Notes under the pieces: generated by a model | What the model saw: the letters and a program-made list of their open reading frames with translations, nothing else | Told to the model about the DNA's origin: nothing | The model's database searches: none | Shown: positions 1 to 8,432 of the stretch, piece by piece | Position numbering within the stretch: position 1 is the stretch's first letter | Layout of the letters: the number at the start of each line of letters is the position of its first letter | Assembly: GCF_046244365.1 (NCBI RefSeq) | Contig: NZ_CP176395.1 | Location: forward strand, 7,316,001-7,380,000 | Reading direction: 5' to 3' | Origin: Paenibacillus_V sp046244365 | Lineage (GTDB): Bacteria; Bacillota; Bacilli; Paenibacillales; NBRC-103111 | Length of the DNA: 64,000 bases | Program-made: the position numbers and the translations under genes

Positions 1-180
1 CGATGATTGCGTAGTGGAGGGTGTCAGTCTTGTTCAAGCTCACTAGAAATATAAAATCTGTACTATTTTCCCCTGCTCAGTCGATATAATCAAACCACAC
101 AATTTCAGTCTACCAGTTACTCCTTTTATTGGGCAGACAAAAAATACTTAAAGTTGAACTATCCTGCCCGTTCGTATTAT
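1..180. other. Non-coding left edge
   Basis: No credible gene is seen. The stretch is A/T-rich and holds a weak hairpin (GGGCA at about 135 pairing with TGCCC at about 166). It may be flanking DNA of the IS110 element or its outermost left part; IS110 elements lack terminal inverted repeats, so the boundary cannot be placed from sequence alone. Confidence 0.4.
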
Positions 181-400
181 GAGGTCACCAGATCTTTCTG
201 GTGGACCTCATTTTTGTGTGGTCGTAAGATAGCGGTAGCCGGGGATCGAACGTTTCTGCCCGTGGGAGCTAGATCCCGAGAGCTATACAGTTCATCCCCC
301 CTACTTGTTAAACCATGATTAGGCTGGTTGGGACCATGATCCCGAATCACATGCGATAATGTGGACGACAAGAAGGTCAGGGGTTGCCGGTGAAAATATA
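181..400 (+). ncRNA. Candidate IS110 bridge RNA
   Basis: Directly seen: a strong 5' hairpin (GAGGTC at 181 pairing with GACCTC at 204-209). Next is a stem GGGATC (242-247)/GATCCC (272-277) enclosing a 24-base loop. Then come AACC (311-314)/GGTT (326-329) and TCACAT (347-352)/ATGTGG (359-364) hairpins. IS110 bridge RNAs are known to consist of a 5' stem-loop followed by target-binding and donor-binding internal loops, so the arrangement fits. Assigning the loops to donor or target needs the element ends and the empty site, which are not available here. Functional assignment is inference. Confidence 0.4.
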
Positions 401-414
401 TTGGGAGTGATTAT

Positions 415-1617
415 GTGAATCCTGTCATTGGTTTGGATGTATCCAAAGGGGAAAGTCATGCGCAAGCTTTTGCAAACAAAGGAACGCCCTATGGAAAGAT
501 TTTTCGTTTTAAACATGATCTTGATGGTCTTGCGTCTTTTCTTCGTTATGCTCAAGATTTAGAATCCTTTACGGGGAAACGTGCGGCCGTCATATTAGAA
601 GCAACAGGTCATTATCATAGTCCAGTTGTTCAATTCTTGGATGAGCATCAGTTTCTGCATATCGTCATTAATCCGTTACTTTCCCACCAAGCGAAAAAGG
701 CAAATTTACGCAAGGTAAAAACGGATGCCGCTGATGCATACCAATTGGGAGAAATGTTCTACAAAGAGGAACTGGAGCCTTACAAAAAACGAGGCCAATA
801 TCTGATGAATTTGCGTTACCTGACAAGGCAACACGAGTCTCTCACGGATATGTACGTTCAAGCAAAATTACAATTCCAAGCGGTGCTGGATCAAGTGTTC
901 CCGGAGTATCATGGCGTGTTTGGTGACCTTTATGCTAAGGTCTCCCTTCGTTTCCTGGCTCTTTATCCAACGTCACAAGCGGTGCTAGCAATGTCCGTGG
1001 AAGAAGTCAAGACACACATTCAGAATCTTGCGGGATATGTGAATCCCAACTGTTGGACAATAGAAAGGGCGCAAAAGCTAATGGCTGCAGCAAAGCGTAA
1101 TCCCTTCAAGGAGATAGCTTTTCCAAGTCATTTAATATCGATGGAACTACTCATCAATTTACTTCTTCAATACCAAGAGCATCTATCCAAACTTGATCAG
1201 TCAATAGAGGAGTTGGCTCAAGAATTATTGGAATATGATTTAATGCAATCGATCCCCGGTATTGGAACTAAACTTGCGGCAACAATTTTAGCAGAAATCG
1301 GGGAAATCGATCGGTTCGATCATGCAAAGAAGCTGATCGCATTTGCGGGTATTGATCCTAGCGTTTTTTCTTCTGGAAAGTTTACTGCTACTCGAAATCC
1401 AATTACTAAACGTGGTTCTAGAAAGCTCCGAACAGCCTTATACCAAGCTGTTCGTTGTGGTCTGCGAAGCTCACGCAACAAAAAATTAAGGGCTTATTAC
1501 GATAAGAAACGTGCTGAAGGCAAACTGTTTAAAGTAGCTGTGATCGCTTGTGCAAATAAACGAATCCACTGGATTTATGCCATCTTAACCAAGAAAGAAG
1601 CTTTTCGCTTAGTCTGA
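415..1617 (+). CDS. IS110-family transposase (DEDD recombinase)
   Basis: Probably catalyses insertion and excision of its element through a RuvC-like DEDD domain plus a C-terminal serine-containing Transposase_20 domain, guided by a bridge RNA. The acidic residues are visible: D8 (GLDVSK), E62 (ILEATGHYH), D104 and D107 (KTDAADA). The C-terminal domain contains PGIGTKLAATILAEIG, a helix-hairpin-helix-like segment, then SSGKF and KRGSRKLR, where the candidate serine lies. At 400 residues it is full length for the family. GTG at 415 is used because an ATG two bases earlier runs straight into TGA; GGGAGTGA at 403-410 is the ribosome site. No frameshift or premature stop is seen, so the gene could be active. 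Confidence 0.93.
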   Translation: MNPVIGLDVSKGESHAQAFANKGTPYGKIFRFKHDLDGLASFLRYAQDLESFTGKRAAVILEATGHYHSPVVQFLDEHQFLHIVINPLLSHQAKKANLRKVKTDAADAYQLGEMFYKEELEPYKKRGQYLMNLRYLTRQHESLTDMYVQAKLQFQAVLDQVFPEYHGVFGDLYAKVSLRFLALYPTSQAVLAMSVEEVKTHIQNLAGYVNPNCWTIERAQKLMAAAKRNPFKEIAFPSHLISMELLINLLLQYQEHLSKLDQSIEELAQELLEYDLMQSIPGIGTKLAATILAEIGEIDRFDHAKKLIAFAGIDPSVFSSGKFTATRNPITKRGSRKLRTALYQAVRCGLRSSRNKKLRAYYDKKRAEGKLFKVAVIACANKRIHWIYAILTKKEAFRLV

Positions 1618-1900
1618 ATTAGCAACCCTTAGCCATTGAGGGAAACCTTCCCATATAATGCGGGACGGTTATTTGTTGTCCCCTTTTACGAGTATACCAC
1701 CCTTCATTTCGTTCATTAATTATTAAATATTGACAGCCTATTAGCTGGTATAGTTCAATAAAATGAGCAGGCTTCGGTAGCCTGCTCAACAATATGTGGT
1801 ATTCAAACATCAGGAACTTTACCATAAGTAACGGCAAGGTTTACGATGATTAAACATAAAAACAACCCTCCGTCTTGCCTAGAAGGGCTGTTGATTGACC
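1618..1900. other. Non-coding stretch with hairpins
   Basis: No convincing gene is seen between the transposase and the dehydrogenase remnant. It contains a perfect 9-bp hairpin at 1765-1787 (GAGCAGGCT, loop TCGGT) and the minus-strand terminator described separately. The right end of the IS110 element should lie in the first few dozen bases. Confidence 0.5.
1856..1893 (-). terminator. Rho-independent terminator of a lost dehydrogenase gene
   Basis: Read on the minus strand, CAACAGCCCT pairs with AGGGTTGTT (one bulge) and is followed by a run of five T. It sits 8 bases after the stop of the dehydrogenase remnant, so it is the leftover terminator of that gene. Confidence 0.7.
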
Positions 1901-2029
1901 TTATAAGTGTGATCCGCCCGTGGCATCAACCATCTGTCCAGTAATCCAACGGCCGTCCGATGACGAGAGGAAAACCACGATGTCCGCAATATCCGAAGCT
2001 AGTTTGCTGGCTTTTCTTTTAAAATCGAT
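1901..2029 (-). pseudogene. C-terminal remnant of a short-chain dehydrogenase/reductase
   Basis: On the minus strand a 42-residue frame ends in ADIVVFLSSSDGRWITGQ then MVDATGGSHL and a TAA stop. The pattern A-x-x-V-x-F-L-x-S-x-x-x-x-x-I-T-G-Q-x-x-x-x-x-G-G is the signature end of classical SDR enzymes (FabG-like), which contributes to the substrate pocket and tetramer interface. An in-frame TAA lies just upstream, and the Rossmann part, catalytic Tyr-Lys and N-terminus are absent. The gene has therefore lost about five sixths of its length, presumably by deletion during rearrangement near the IS110 element. The original terminator survives. Confidence 0.8.
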
Positions 2030-2104
2030 TTACAAATTAGGTTTTAAAATACTTCTTACAATTATTTCTTCTTGCCGATTAAACACAACTTTGTATCAGT
2101 GACT

Positions 2105-2758
2105 TTACTTTTCGAGGTCTTCTGCTTCATGAAAATTCCTCAGCACCTTTTTGGCTTCGTGACGGTCTTGAACTTGAAGCTTATTTAATATATTCGTGAC
2201 ATGGTTGGCGATCGTTTTCGCGCTCAAATGCAGACGGGATGCAATTTGTCCATTCGAGTATCCGTCCGCAATCAGCTCAAGCACCTCCGTCTCTCGGCCC
2301 GTCAGTTCGGAGAGCGCCGGATTTAAGGGCTGTGCCTGCTTCGGCATCGTAAAATAATGCATCATGCGTGCTGCGATATCGGAGCTGAATACAGCACCAC
2401 CGCCACCAACTATTCGAATGGACTGCAGCAGCTCCATTTCCCCAGCATCTTTAAGTACATAACCTCGTGCTCCCATTTGCATGGCCATAAAAACGGACTT
2501 GTCGTCTTTTAGCATCGTTACGATGAGTATTTTTTGTTCAGATTGCTTCTCCCTGATCATTCTCGTCGCTTCGATACCGTTAATGCCAGGCATCCGAATG
2601 TCCATGACAATGACATCAGGCCGCAGGGAAAAGGCCAACTGCACCGCTTCTTCCCCGTTTGAGGCTTCTCCTACTACTTGCAAATCTTCTGTAGTTCCAA
2701 TTAAGTTGCGCACGCCTCCGCGAAATAGCGGATGATCGTCTGCGAGCAAAATTCTCAC
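2105..2758 (-). CDS. NarL/FixJ-family response regulator
   Basis: Two-component output protein of 217 residues. The receiver domain (about 1-120) has the acidic pair D7-D8, phosphoacceptor D53 (VIVMDIRMPG), a Thr in LIVTML and Lys in YVLKDAG. The LuxR-type helix-turn-helix (about 150-210) contains LTGRETEVLELIADGYSNGQ and the recognition helix SAKTIANHV. It starts at GTG 2758, whose GTGA overlaps the kinase stop by 4 bases, so kinase and regulator are translationally coupled. A ribosome site (GGGGAGGAAA) lies inside the kinase end. Its targets are unknown; genes of the surrounding region, including the small exported peptide at 8.2 kb, are possibilities only. Confidence 0.93.
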   Translation of the reverse strand: MRILLADDHPLFRGGVRNLIGTTEDLQVVGEASNGEEAVQLAFSLRPDVIVMDIRMPGINGIEATRMIREKQSEQKILIVTMLKDDKSVFMAMQMGARGYVLKDAGEMELLQSIRIVGGGGAVFSSDIAARMMHYFTMPKQAQPLNPALSELTGRETEVLELIADGYSNGQIASRLHLSAKTIANHVTNILNKLQVQDRHEAKKVLRNFHEAEDLEK

Positions 2759-4905
2759 TTTATTTCCTCCCCACGCAGTAGCGGCAGCAGCGCCATTACA
2801 CGCGTACCGCCAGTTTCCAATCTTTCAAATATGCATTGACCGCCAAGCTCCCCCGCTCTCTCGCGGATTGAGGTCAGTCCGATGCCACCATTTCCTGATG
2901 ACTTCATAGGAACAGGAAGGCCTTTCCCGTTATCGATGACTTCGACTTGCAGCTCTTGCGCCGGCGTCAACCGTATATGTACATCACAAGCCGTTGCCTC
3001 AGCATGCCTTATGACATTAACTAATGACTCTGTTACGATGCGATACACCGCTACCTCCACCGCTGCCGGCAAAGCTGGAAGCGCCTCCAATACGTGTAAT
3101 TTCACACATATCGGGTCATTATGCAGTGTAGCTGCCATTTGACCGGACGTCTTCAAGATCTCGTCAATGCGTGCCTCAATAGAGCCCAACAGCCCAAACT
3201 CGTCCAGCGTCGGCGGGCGCAAATCGTGTACCATTGTACGGATTTCGTTTACGGTCGTTCGGATGACCTGCCTCAGCTCTCCCAGTAGCCCGATCGCCGT
3301 ATCCGGACTTTTTCGAATATACTGTTCCGCAGCCGCTACGTTAAACGCGAGCGACATCAGACGCGGCGCAAGATCGTCGTGAAGATTTCTTCGGATTTGC
3401 CTTCTCTCTTCCTCACGAGCAAGCACCAAACGTTCGCGCGATTCCTGCAAATCTTTGGCCAATAGTTCCATACCAGCAGTCATATTTATATTTTTGGCGA
3501 TCGGCACGGTCTGGCGAAGCAAAATATCCAGCAACTTGCTGTCTTCCGTGCTGAATGCCTCTCCTGGCGAACGACTCGACAGCCAGAGCGTTCCGAGCTC
3601 TTCACCGCTGTGAATAAGAGGAAAACCGTGCATATCATACTTTTTTTCACCGACGGATATCGCCATCGTCTCCTGACCGTTCATTCCTATCGAGATGCCG
3701 ACATGCGGAAGCCGAAGCGCGTCTTGAATCGTTCGAGCGACGGCATCTAGCACCCGTTCGGGCGCCATCGGTTTTATCAGGCTGTCTCCGAGCTCGACTA
3801 GCACGGCAAACGGGTCATCGTGCCTGCCTTTCATCAACCGATTCACGATACGCTGAAGCCACTGCTTCAGTGGTGCGAAGAGAATAGCGACGATGGAGGT
3901 TGCGAGAAGGGAGATGATATAACTTTTCTCCGTCCGGAACACGCTGCTTAAATATAGTACAGATGCGGAGTAGACGAGTACGATGGCAAGGGACAACACA
4001 CCGTAGACAATCGTCCGGTTGACGAGCGGATCGATATCCCACAGGCGATGACGAAGGATGGCAAATGCAAGCGTCAAAGGAATAATGGACACAAATACAT
4101 GCAAAGCGACAGTTAAATAAATGTAGGAGGCCGGGCTGAACGCTGTATCCGAAACAAAAAAGGCACTTATTCCGAAAAAACCGAGAAACGAAATTGTGAC
4201 GCCGTAGACGACCCATTTCGTCTGCTGCCGCTGCTCGGCATTGGAAACCTTCCTATATCGATAAATTTGCGAATAAATGATACTGCCGATGGCAGTCAAA
4301 TAGTACAGGATCCTCGCTGTTTCGGACCATTGATGCAAATTGATACTGGTATCCGGGAATAGGAAGCTGGCAAGCTGAATCACGCTAAACGGGATCCATA
4401 CGAAGAATGTCCAGGAAGGTGCTAGCTTTCCGCTCGGAAACAATAAGAAAAACAAAAATAACGTCATCCAGCCGACAGTGCTGATTCCATCTGGCCACCT
4501 CTGCAGCACCTCACTTCCTTCCGAAGAAAGATAGACGAGCGAGGGAAACGTAGTACCATACGCAACGAGGGCGAGCACCGCAAGCTTCCCCATCCTCTCC
4601 CGCCCGCTCTTCCAAAGGATGATGCCCGCACCTGTATAAAAGAGGAATGCAAGCCCGCAGTCAATCGCGACGAGAACCACAGCATACGAATCGACCGTTA
4701 AGTTGTTCTGATTCAATACCTCCGTCGTGGTCGGTGGCGGAGCCAATGAACCGCATGACTGCAGGATGCATTGACTGTGCAGCTTTTCATAATAGCCTGA
4801 AATACTGCTAATGAGAAAAACAACGATTATGGCGCTAATTGCAACCATAAGCGCCTGCAATAGCCATTCCGTTTGACTGCTGAGTTTCTTGCTTATCTGT
4901 CTCAT
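2755..4905 (-). CDS. Multi-pass membrane sensor histidine kinase (HisKA_3 type)
   Basis: Sensor kinase of 716 residues partnered with the NarL-type regulator. The N-terminal half (about 15-350) holds many hydrophobic segments. A juxtamembrane motif RHRLWDIDPLVNRTIVYG is typical of ComP-like and related multi-pass kinases. A GAF-like segment follows at about 365-480, then the HisKA_3 phosphoacceptor LHDDL with H509, and a HATPase_c domain with N624 (ESLVNVIRHA), DNGKGL and GGIGL. It starts at ATG 4905 behind AGGAGGGAAT. The ligand is unknown. The ComP-like architecture is compatible with sensing a peptide or membrane state, but no comX or comQ gene is present, so a competence role is not supported. 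Confidence 0.9.
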   Translation of the reverse strand: MRQISKKLSSQTEWLLQALMVAISAIIVVFLISSISGYYEKLHSQCILQSCGSLAPPPTTTEVLNQNNLTVDSYAVVLVAIDCGLAFLFYTGAGIILWKSGRERMGKLAVLALVAYGTTFPSLVYLSSEGSEVLQRWPDGISTVGWMTLFLFFLLFPSGKLAPSWTFFVWIPFSVIQLASFLFPDTSINLHQWSETARILYYLTAIGSIIYSQIYRYRKVSNAEQRQQTKWVVYGVTISFLGFFGISAFFVSDTAFSPASYIYLTVALHVFVSIIPLTLAFAILRHRLWDIDPLVNRTIVYGVLSLAIVLVYSASVLYLSSVFRTEKSYIISLLATSIVAILFAPLKQWLQRIVNRLMKGRHDDPFAVLVELGDSLIKPMAPERVLDAVARTIQDALRLPHVGISIGMNGQETMAISVGEKKYDMHGFPLIHSGEELGTLWLSSRSPGEAFSTEDSKLLDILLRQTVPIAKNINMTAGMELLAKDLQESRERLVLAREEERRQIRRNLHDDLAPRLMSLAFNVAAAEQYIRKSPDTAIGLLGELRQVIRTTVNEIRTMVHDLRPPTLDEFGLLGSIEARIDEILKTSGQMAATLHNDPICVKLHVLEALPALPAAVEVAVYRIVTESLVNVIRHAEATACDVHIRLTPAQELQVEVIDNGKGLPVPMKSSGNGGIGLTSIRERAGELGGQCIFERLETGGTRVMALLPLLRGEEIK

Positions 4906-5106
4906 ATTCCCTCCTACTCGCCAAGTTTAGCTATATGGAAATTATAATCCCTGACCCAGTATCTGTATATGACTTGCGGTTTACTTCCCGGATCTACCCA
5001 TAAATCTTCCTGTCTCCGCTAGGTAGGGGATACTCTCGTTGACGGGAACGATCATTTGGTACAATTCGTTACAAGGAAGTCAATAAAGAGTTGGAGGTTG
5101 GTCAAA

Positions 5107-5667
5107 ATGACAGTAGAAAAAGTAGTGAAATTGCTCGGATTTATCTGTTTCTTAGCTGGAATCGTACGAATCGGAATGACACCGTCGTCGCTCATCTGGG
5201 GAGATGACAGCACGCCGGAAGTGATTTGCGGGTTTATCGCTTGTATCCTCATGGCCTTCAGTTCCATTGCGCTGTATATGGCACAATCTAAGGAGACTGG
5301 CGTATTGGGATTTATTTCCACAATGCTTATCATGATCGGCAATTTGCTTGTTGCATCTAACTTTTACGGTCTGTTCGCATACGGCGAATATGCCGAAAAG
5401 GGGCAGTTGTTCGTTGATCTTACCGGAGCTGTCTCCGGTATGGGGATGCTGCTCGGAACTATCATTCTGATGATCGTTACTTTCAGAGCAAAGGTATTTC
5501 CTCGTTGGACGATTATCCTTTTTATACTCATGCTCGTATCGTTCGGAATGCCGGGGCTTGAGAGATGGTTCGCCTTTTTCTGGGGCTTGGTGTATGTAGG
5601 GATGGGCTTTATGGTATGGACAGGAAATTTTTTCCCAAAGGCGAATACAAAGAAATTAACCGCTTAA
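5107..5667 (+). CDS. Small multi-pass membrane protein, function unknown
   Basis: A 186-residue protein with about six hydrophobic segments and almost no soluble loops. An upstream in-frame ATG at 5056 is possible, but ATG 5107 is preferred because GGAGG at 5093-5097 lies 9 bases before it. It is transcribed divergently from the histidine kinase and is followed by its own terminator, so it forms a single-gene unit. I recognise no family motif. The length, short loops and final basic tail (KANTKKLTA) fit an integral membrane protein with a cytoplasmic C-terminus. It could be a DUF-type membrane protein of stress or envelope regulons; this is not testable by eye. Confidence 0.75.
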   Translation: MTVEKVVKLLGFICFLAGIVRIGMTPSSLIWGDDSTPEVICGFIACILMAFSSIALYMAQSKETGVLGFISTMLIMIGNLLVASNFYGLFAYGEYAEKGQLFVDLTGAVSGMGMLLGTIILMIVTFRAKVFPRWTIILFILMLVSFGMPGLERWFAFFWGLVYVGMGFMVWTGNFFPKANTKKLTA

Positions 5668-5679
5668 TTACAAGCAAGG

Positions 5680-5707
5680 AACTCCGGCCGTGTGGTCAGA
5701 GTTTTTT
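5680..5707 (+). terminator. Terminator after the membrane protein gene
   Basis: AACTC pairs with GAGTT around an inner GGCC/GGTC stem, followed by a run of six T. It begins 13 bases after the stop codon. Confidence 0.75.
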
Positions 5708-6302
5708 GCTTTTTTTAGCGCAATGTAAGGCTCAAGAATAAACCGCAATCATATGCGGTTCTTGTCATGTTCTTGAACTTAAATATGGGTATGTGTGGGG
5801 GTATGGACATGGATATTGGTGTCTAGTCTTCATGAACGAGAACCATTGCTCCTTTGTTCGTATCCGTAGGAAATAAAGCAAAAAACGTGTACCAACACAA
5901 ATGAAATATATCCATTAACGATGGAACTAACGTTTTTGTTAGCATAACAACGGCTGCCCTAGGGCAGCCGTTTCATGTCTTAATGAAAGTTCACCATGCC
6001 GCTTCCTCTACACCATTGGATTTTTGGCTGTTGTTCCAAGTTCTGCACAGCTTCCATGGCCTACGTCTAACTAGGCGGACTCATCTTTCACTTTTCCTCC
6101 TTGCGAAGCCTTTTTAACGATGCGGCTTGATGTTACGGCCTAGTATGATGCTATCCCTGTCTCAGACAAGTACTATTGTCGAAGCGGTTTTACGCACAGA
6201 TTTCACCATACGTAAGCAACCTAGCTACAAGAGTAGCATGGTCCCTCCCTTGGTTGGAATTGCAACATCTAGATAATATATGCCTCTGGGCACGTCAGCA
6301 TG
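5708..6302. other. Long non-coding stretch, probably decayed mobile DNA
   Basis: No open frame with a ribosome site and plausible codon use is present. It contains a hairpin at about 5741-5762 (AACCGCA/TGCGGTT), the 24-bp palindrome described separately, and a 300-base stretch with a good minus-strand ribosome site (AAGGAGG near 6101) leading only to a 5-codon frame. The fragment on the plus strand around 6176-6310 reads like protein for about 40 residues but cannot be assigned. I read this as an old, multiply interrupted mobile element. Confidence 0.4.
5949..5972. repeat. 24-bp perfect palindrome
   Basis: AACGGCTGCCCT is followed directly by its reverse complement with no loop. It sits alone in non-coding DNA. 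It could be the end of a decayed element, a bidirectional terminator (T-rich on the right side) or a protein-binding site. Confidence 0.7.
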
Positions 6303-6328
6303 CAAAAAGGCTGCCTTTCGGCAGCCTC
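6303..6328 (-). terminator. Terminator of the stalk-domain gene
   Basis: On the minus strand AGGCTGCC, loop GAAA, GGCAGCCT and then five T: a textbook intrinsic terminator 23 bases after the stop codon of the secreted protein gene. Confidence 0.92.
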
Positions 6329-6350
6329 TGGCGCTTGGATGCACCACTTT

Positions 6351-8132
6351 TTAAGGTATTTTAACGACGAGTTCACTGAGATAATTGGTTGTGGATACTC
6401 CTTTAGGAGGACCGAATTCGAATTCTACAGACTCTGCATATTTACCGATAGAGTCACTAATCTGCAAGGAAATCGGCGCATGCCCTTCTGGCACCCATCT
6501 GGCAGTAGCCTTGTAGCGGCCAATCGGTATTTGATCAATGCCCGCTCCACCTGAAATCGGACCTCCGCGCTTCGTTATCGTATGACCTGCACTGCCATCG
6601 AGCAGCGGGCCGACGGGTGTCAGTGTTACTTCCAGATCGCTCATATCGAACTCCGGCAGCGAATCGTCCGATGCTGTAAAAGACGGATAAATATAAATCT
6701 GTCCATCAAATTTGCTCCAAGTAAAATCACGGACGGCTCCAGTACTTCCCGAAAGCGGAAGATCCTTGTCAGCGTTTAAATGGAAGGTGTAATTCATTCC
6801 ATTGAATGATTTAGTTACATCGGCGCCCATATGCCATGAAGTAGCTAAGTGAGGCAGCTCGATCCGATAGTGTCCCGATTCATCGGTAACTCCAAGGATA
6901 TTGCTGTCATAAAGCAATGTATTATCGGCAAAAACGACGATATCAGGGATGGGATGACCTTTTGCATCGCGCACATAACCTTTGACGACATAGGGCTCAG
7001 CTACCTCTTTCACAGGATCGGGGATTGGAGCAGGAGAAGGGACCGGTGATGGTGTTGGCGTAACATCTGCATCATCAATCCGAACTGTCGCTTCGTTGCC
7101 GCTCCTGGAGTAAGACACCTGGTACCCGCTGTTTTCCGCTACAAAGCGAAGTGGGACTAAGGTGCTGTCATTCAGGATTTGGGCAGGGACATCCAAGCTC
7201 ACGTTTTTTCCATTCACGACTGCGGTGGTGCTATTAATTGTCAATTCAATCGTGAGACCATCCTTGATTCCAATCGCCTTTTGGGACCATTCAGTTTCCT
7301 TCCACTGAACCTCGAAGCCAAGCGTTTCGAATAATTTACGGAACGGCACGAGTGTTGAACCATCTTTCAGTATCGGTCTGACTTGATCAAACTGAAGCTC
7401 TTGGCCATTGAAAAGCACATGAATCAGCGGACTTTCTGAAGTTGGAGCTGGGGTTGGTGTCTGAGGTGTTGGCACAGGTTGCGGAATCGGTGTTGGTGTT
7501 GGTGTTGGTGTTGGTGTTGGTGTTGGGCTTGACGAGCCAGTAGTTTCCCCTGTTGTCATCGGACTTTTATATTTTATCGGTTTGGAAACAATGGTACCTT
7601 GCGGAGTCAAAATTTCTAAGACATAATATTGCGTTTCCTTGATCGTGCCGTTATCGCTAGCGTACAGGTCTAGGTTAAGCTCACCCTCAAATTCACCGAC
7701 AGGTTCTTTAATATCCTTACGAAAGCCTGGGTCGATGATGATGCTTTCATGTGTTGTACCGCTTGACGATGTAACAGTTTTATCCTGTACAATGCCGAGC
7801 AGCCACCCCGTTGTTACATGGTTGGTTCTCCATACCCCTTGGTAATTATCCTTACCATAAGCATCCGTGGAACGTAGTACGACAGAATTGATAACCGTAG
7901 ACTGAGCTAGGCTCAGCCGCAGCTTGAAGTGACCATCCTTGTTGCCCTCAGGCGTAAAATCAGCTGCACCTACAATGTCAGATGACGTATCAAGAAGACT
8001 GAATTCCTTGATCTGCACGCCTGAAGGAGGCGTCTCGCCAAAAGCGCTGGCGATACTGCCGAACGCCAAACAGCCCGCCAACAAAAGTGTGATTGCAGAA
8101 GTTTGTTTTCGTTTACTGAATTTCAATGTCAT
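6351..8132 (-). CDS. Secreted copper-amine-oxidase N-terminal (stalk) domain protein
   Basis: An exported protein of 593 residues. A signal peptide (about 1-33) ends near ASAFGE. A beta-rich segment (about 35-190) is followed by a Thr-Pro repeat linker (about 200-235, encoded by repeated TTGGTG-type hexamers). Then come a copper-amine-oxidase N-terminal 'stalk' domain (about 236-360, with STLVPFRKLFETLGF and STLVPLRFVAEN) and a carboxypeptidase-regulatory-like beta-sandwich (about 385-480, VKGYVRDAKGHPIPDI). Stalk domains are common in Paenibacillaceae surface proteins and carry no oxidase activity on their own. ATG 8132 is chosen over the in-frame ATG at 8162 because AAAGGAGAG precedes it. 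It lies 64 bases after the tiny peptide gene and probably shares its transcript. Confidence 0.88.
   Translation of the reverse strand: MTLKFSKRKQTSAITLLLAGCLAFGSIASAFGETPPSGVQIKEFSLLDTSSDIVGAADFTPEGNKDGHFKLRLSLAQSTVINSVVLRSTDAYGKDNYQGVWRTNHVTTGWLLGIVQDKTVTSSSGTTHESIIIDPGFRKDIKEPVGEFEGELNLDLYASDNGTIKETQYYVLEILTPQGTIVSKPIKYKSPMTTGETTGSSSPTPTPTPTPTPTPIPQPVPTPQTPTPAPTSESPLIHVLFNGQELQFDQVRPILKDGSTLVPFRKLFETLGFEVQWKETEWSQKAIGIKDGLTIELTINSTTAVVNGKNVSLDVPAQILNDSTLVPLRFVAENSGYQVSYSRSGNEATVRIDDADVTPTPSPVPSPAPIPDPVKEVAEPYVVKGYVRDAKGHPIPDIVVFADNTLLYDSNILGVTDESGHYRIELPHLATSWHMGADVTKSFNGMNYTFHLNADKDLPLSGSTGAVRDFTWSKFDGQIYIYPSFTASDDSLPEFDMSDLEVTLTPVGPLLDGSAGHTITKRGGPISGGAGIDQIPIGRYKATARWVPEGHAPISLQISDSIGKYAESVEFEFGPPKGVSTTNYLSELVVKIP
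7490..7531 (-). repeat. Hexanucleotide tandem repeat encoding a Thr-Pro linker
   Basis: About six near-perfect GTTGGT units in a row encode (TP)n in the secreted protein. Such repeats can slip in replication and change linker length in steps of two residues without breaking the frame. Confidence 0.85.
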
Positions 8133-8196
8133 AGGTTCAATTCTCTCCTTTTGAAAATACATTGTATTTATTCAAATAAGTCCAGTTAACTGCTAC

Positions 8197-8358
8197 TTAC
8201 GCTTCCGGTTTGGCTTCTGGCTTGGCTGCTATAATCACTCCCGGTCTTGTGGTTTTCGTCGCCTCTGGCTTCGCTTCAGGTCTTGCACTAACCGTTGCGG
8301 GAACCGCCATTGACGCAAGCAATGCAACCCCTAAAATCCATTTCAATGCTTTGTTCAT
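8197..8358 (-). CDS. Tiny exported peptide with PEAKPEA repeats
   Basis: A 53-residue product. Residues 1-25 form a clear Sec signal peptide (MNKALK, then a hydrophobic core, then VSA). The predicted mature part is about 28 residues with two RPEAKPEA/KPEAKPEA-like repeats flanking TTRPGVIIA. The start at ATG 8358 follows TTGGAGG at a good distance; the open frame upstream to 8499 has no ribosome site and is not used. It is the first gene of a two-gene unit with the stalk-domain protein. Function is unknown. A secreted signalling or wall-associated peptide is possible, given the nearby NarL-type system, but this is inference. Confidence 0.7.
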   Translation of the reverse strand: MNKALKWILGVALLASMAVPATVSARPEAKPEATKTTRPGVIIAAKPEAKPEA

Positions 8359-8432
8359 CGTTATAACCTCCAACTGTTGAGTTTGCTTTCTGGATTTATC
8401 ATACAACACGTGAAATTCACTTTTCTTGAGAC

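Larger units (their letters stand above)
181..1617 (+). mobile_element. IS110-family insertion sequence, approximate extent
   Basis: A single DEDD transposase gene is preceded by about 230 bases of structured non-coding DNA. That is the layout of the IS110 subgroup, in which a long left end upstream of the transposase encodes the bridge RNA; the IS1111 subgroup has it downstream. No terminal inverted repeats are expected for the IS110 subgroup and none were found. The left limit is set at the first strong hairpin and the right limit at the transposase stop. True ends probably extend a little further on both sides. The element is more A/T-rich than the nearby chromosomal genes, consistent with recent arrival. 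Confidence 0.6.

Noticed and set aside
2755..4905. ComP competence kinase
   Set aside because: The membrane layout and RHRLWDID motif resemble ComP, but comQ, comX and a ComA-type box are absent nearby and many unrelated kinases share the motif.
5991..6300. Group II intron or ISL3 transposase fragment
   Set aside because: Some phrases looked familiar on either strand, but no frame stays open and no domain V or catalytic motif could be shown, so only 'decayed mobile DNA' is claimed.
7490..7531. CRISPR-like repeat
   Set aside because: The repeats are contiguous 6-mers inside a coding region with no spacers; no CRISPR array or cas gene was seen anywhere in the window.
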